A DNA stretch of 24,192 nucleotides from Pseudomonadota bacterium. Lineage in GTDB: Bacteria; Desulfobacterota; BSN033; WVXP01; G020346125. The position numbers were made by a program, and so were the translations under genes. Shown one piece after another: positions 22,528-24,192 of the stretch (positions are counted from its first letter, which is position 1; each line of letters opens with the position of its first letter). The notes beneath the pieces were generated by a model that ran no database searches, was not told the DNA's origin, and saw only the letters and a list, made by a program, of their open reading frames with translations. Location: the NCBI GenBank assembly GCA_030672465.1, contig DAOVGJ010000029.1:1-24192 (forward strand). Direction: 5' to 3'.

Positions 22528-23871
22528 TCAGAGGTCTCTAACAATCTCCTTAAAGATGTTTCCCCTCTCCTCGTAATCCCTGAACATATCGAAACTTGAA
22601 CATGCCGGGGATAAGAGCACCACATCGCCGTGCTTCGATTCATCAAAGGCTCGATGGACCGCCTCCTCAAGGGTATCGGCTACGGTGGTAGGGACGGAAG
22701 TCCCCAAGGCCTCAGCCATTCTCCGCTTCGCTTCACCCATTAAGATGAGCCGCTTCACCCTTTCGGTAACGATCCCTTTGAGAGGGCCGTAATCTCCCCC
22801 CTTGTCCTTTCCCCCCGCGATCAAAATGATGGGCTCGTGGAAACTCCTCAAGGATTTGACCACGGCGCCCACATTGGTTCCCTTGGAGTCATTGTAAAAG
22901 TTCACCCCATTCAGTTTCCTCACGAACTCCAAACGGTGAGGCAGTCCTCTGAAGGACTCCAGGGCAGTCTGGATAGCCCTCTTTGGACAGGAGCAGATTT
23001 TGGCCGCTGCCACGGCAGCCAACATGTTCTCGATGTTGTGGATTCCCTTCAGGGAAACCCGTGCGAGCTCCAAGCGCTCAACGTTTCCCTTTGGATCACG
23101 GCACATGAGCGAGTCCCGGTCAAGGAATGCCCCTGCCTCCAGGGGAGATGTAAGGCTAAAATACCATTTTCTCGCCTTGATCTCAGAGCTCATCGCGTTG
23201 ATGGTCCCGTCATCGGCATTGAGGACGGCAAAATCCGAGCCCCGCTGGTTCAAAAAGAGCCGAAATTTAGCCCTGATGTACTCCTCATAATCGGGATACC
23301 GGTCTAAATGATCCTTGGTGATATTGAGCATGAGGGCGATATAGGGCCTAAATTCAGCGATTCCTTCCAGTTGAAAGCTGCTGATTTCGGCCACCACATA
23401 ATCCCATTTACCCCCTCCGGCACAATCGATCAGGGGATTACCCACATTTCCCCCCACGAAGACCTTCTTACCGGATACCTTGAGCATATCCCCGAGGAGG
23501 AGGGTGGTGGTGGTCTTTCCGTTTGTCCCCGTTACCCCGATAATCGGATCTCGGATGAATCGGCACGCCAGCTCGATTTCGCTTATGACCTCGATGCCTT
23601 TCTCCCGAGCCGCCGTGAGGGGTTCGATACTGAGTGGAACCCCTGGACTGACGACGATCAGGTCGGCACTCAAAAAGGTCTCAATCCTGTGCTCACCAAG
23701 GTCGGTCCTTACGTTGAGCCTCCGTATTGTGGACCAGTACTCCCCCAACTCATCGGCGGATCGAATATCAGTTCCCATAACCCGCGCCCGCTGCTCGGCC
23801 AGAAATCGGACAACCCCTATTCCCGTCCTGGCCATTCCCACCACTAAGACCCGCTTTCCCTGCAGTTTCAC
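22528..23871 (-). CDS. murD: UDP-N-acetylmuramoyl-L-alanine--D-glutamate ligase
   Basis: MurD adds D-glutamate to UDP-MurNAc-L-Ala. The 447-residue protein has VLVVGMARTGIGVVRFL (8-24), VVSPGVPL (73-80), the P-loop GTNGKTTTT (115-123), AEISSFQLEGI in the central domain, NITKDHLDRYPDYEEY, and FYNDSKGTNVGA and LIAGGKDKGGDY in the C-terminal domain, all typical of MurD. The start is a GTG at 23871 with GGGGAG four nt upstream. It follows mraY by 21 nt. Downstream the cluster breaks for 260 bp before ftsW. A 7-bp inverted repeat, AGACCTC/GAGGTCT (22507-22513, 22531-22537), straddles the stop codon and has no T tract. Confidence 0.98.
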   Translation of the reverse strand: MKLQGKRVLVVGMARTGIGVVRFLAEQRARVMGTDIRSADELGEYWSTIRRLNVRTDLGEHRIETFLSADLIVVSPGVPLSIEPLTAAREKGIEVISEIELACRFIRDPIIGVTGTNGKTTTTLLLGDMLKVSGKKVFVGGNVGNPLIDCAGGGKWDYVVAEISSFQLEGIAEFRPYIALMLNITKDHLDRYPDYEEYIRAKFRLFLNQRGSDFAVLNADDGTINAMSSEIKARKWYFSLTSPLEAGAFLDRDSLMCRDPKGNVERLELARVSLKGIHNIENMLAAVAAAKICSCPKRAIQTALESFRGLPHRLEFVRKLNGVNFYNDSKGTNVGAVVKSLRSFHEPIILIAGGKDKGGDYGPLKGIVTERVKRLILMGEAKRRMAEALGTSVPTTVADTLEEAVHRAFDESKHGDVVLLSPACSSFDMFRDYEERGNIFKEIVRDL

Positions 23872-23892
23872 CGGACTCCCCGAAATGCGGAA

Positions 23893-24192
23893 TTACCTCA
23901 TCTTAAGCGTGCTGATGGCCACAAGTCCCAGAATGATCGCGATAATCCAGAACCTCACGATCACCTTTGGTTCCACCCATCCCTTCAGTTCGAAGTGGTG
24001 ATGGAGCGGGGCCATCTTGAAAATCCGTCTTTTCCTGAGCTTGAAGGAGACCACCTGCATGATGACGGAGATGGTCTCCAATACGAATATCCCGCCCACG
24101 ATAGCCAAGGGGATCTCGTGTTTGGTTACCAGGGCCAATGTTCCCAAGGCCGCTCCGAGGGCAAGGGACCCCGTATCCCCCATGAAGACCTG
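23893..24192 (-). CDS. mraY: Phospho-N-acetylmuramoyl-pentapeptide-transferase (3' part)
   Basis: Only the last 99 codons are in the window; the gene continues past the right edge. MraY transfers phospho-MurNAc-pentapeptide to undecaprenyl phosphate to make lipid I. The visible part opens QVFMGDTGSLALGA, whose Asp belongs to the catalytic Mg-binding site, and includes the HHH motif in FKMAPLHHHFELKGW. Membrane segments flank both, and it ends in a hydrophobic span and STLKMR, as the family does. It stands first in the visible operon, 21 nt before murD. Confidence 0.97.
   Translation of the reverse strand, partial: QVFMGDTGSLALGAALGTLALVTKHEIPLAIVGGIFVLETISVIMQVVSFKLRKRRIFKMAPLHHHFELKGWVEPKVIVRFWIIAIILGLVAISTLKMR

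Overview
This window is a chromosomal housekeeping region. All 18 supported genes lie on the minus strand, so transcription runs from the right edge to the left edge. Content and order suggest an anaerobic, Gram-negative bacterium of the former Deltaproteobacteria (Desulfobacterota-like). The clues are a dcw cluster ending in ftsA-ftsZ, an mfd gene followed by two SurA-type chaperones and pdxA, an MJ0042-type zinc-ribbon membrane protein, and an electron-transfer flavoprotein of the bifurcating type with a ferredoxin domain fused to its alpha subunit. The taxonomy is inferred from gene families and order, not from a marker search.

Right part (24192 to 13564): peptidoglycan precursor and division genes in the order mraY (3' part only), murD, ftsW, murG, murC, murB, ddl, ftsQ, ftsA, ftsZ. 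From ftsW onward they are packed as one operon, with ATGA stop/start overlaps at ftsW/murG and murB/ddl and a 41-nt overlap at ddl/ftsQ. MraY and MurG make lipid I and lipid II. MurB, MurC, MurD and Ddl make the UDP-MurNAc-peptide. FtsW polymerises glycan, and FtsQ, FtsA and FtsZ form the divisome. The cluster is interrupted once, between murD and ftsW, by 260 bp of non-coding, repeat-bearing DNA.

Middle part (13563 to 10123): a radical-SAM protein with a TIGR03960-like N-terminal region, an unrecognised small protein, an alpha/beta hydrolase and an eight-cysteine zinc-binding small protein. The intergenic region upstream of the hydrolase carries a degenerate 8-bp tandem repeat (GCRGTNNT). 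A closely similar copy lies in the opposite orientation in the murD-ftsW gap.

Left part (10122 to 1): mfd (transcription-repair coupling factor), a lipoprotein SurA/parvulin isomerase, a second, secreted SurA-like isomerase, pdxA (vitamin B6 synthesis), etfB, ferredoxin-fused etfA, and a zinc-ribbon/single-membrane-span protein with its own candidate promoter. The last 185 bp at the left edge have no supported gene and hold two inverted repeats.

I found no tRNA, rRNA, CRISPR array, transposase or prophage gene, and no clearly new multi-gene system. The points most worth a second look are the 8-bp repeat family, the doubled C-terminal peptide of FtsZ, the ferredoxin-fused bifurcating ETF without a dehydrogenase partner nearby, and the small uncharacterised genes beside ftsZ and mfd. 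Several starts were moved from the longest open frame on Shine-Dalgarno and family evidence (etfB, pdxA, SurA lipoprotein, zinc protein, hydrolase, small protein, ftsA, murG).
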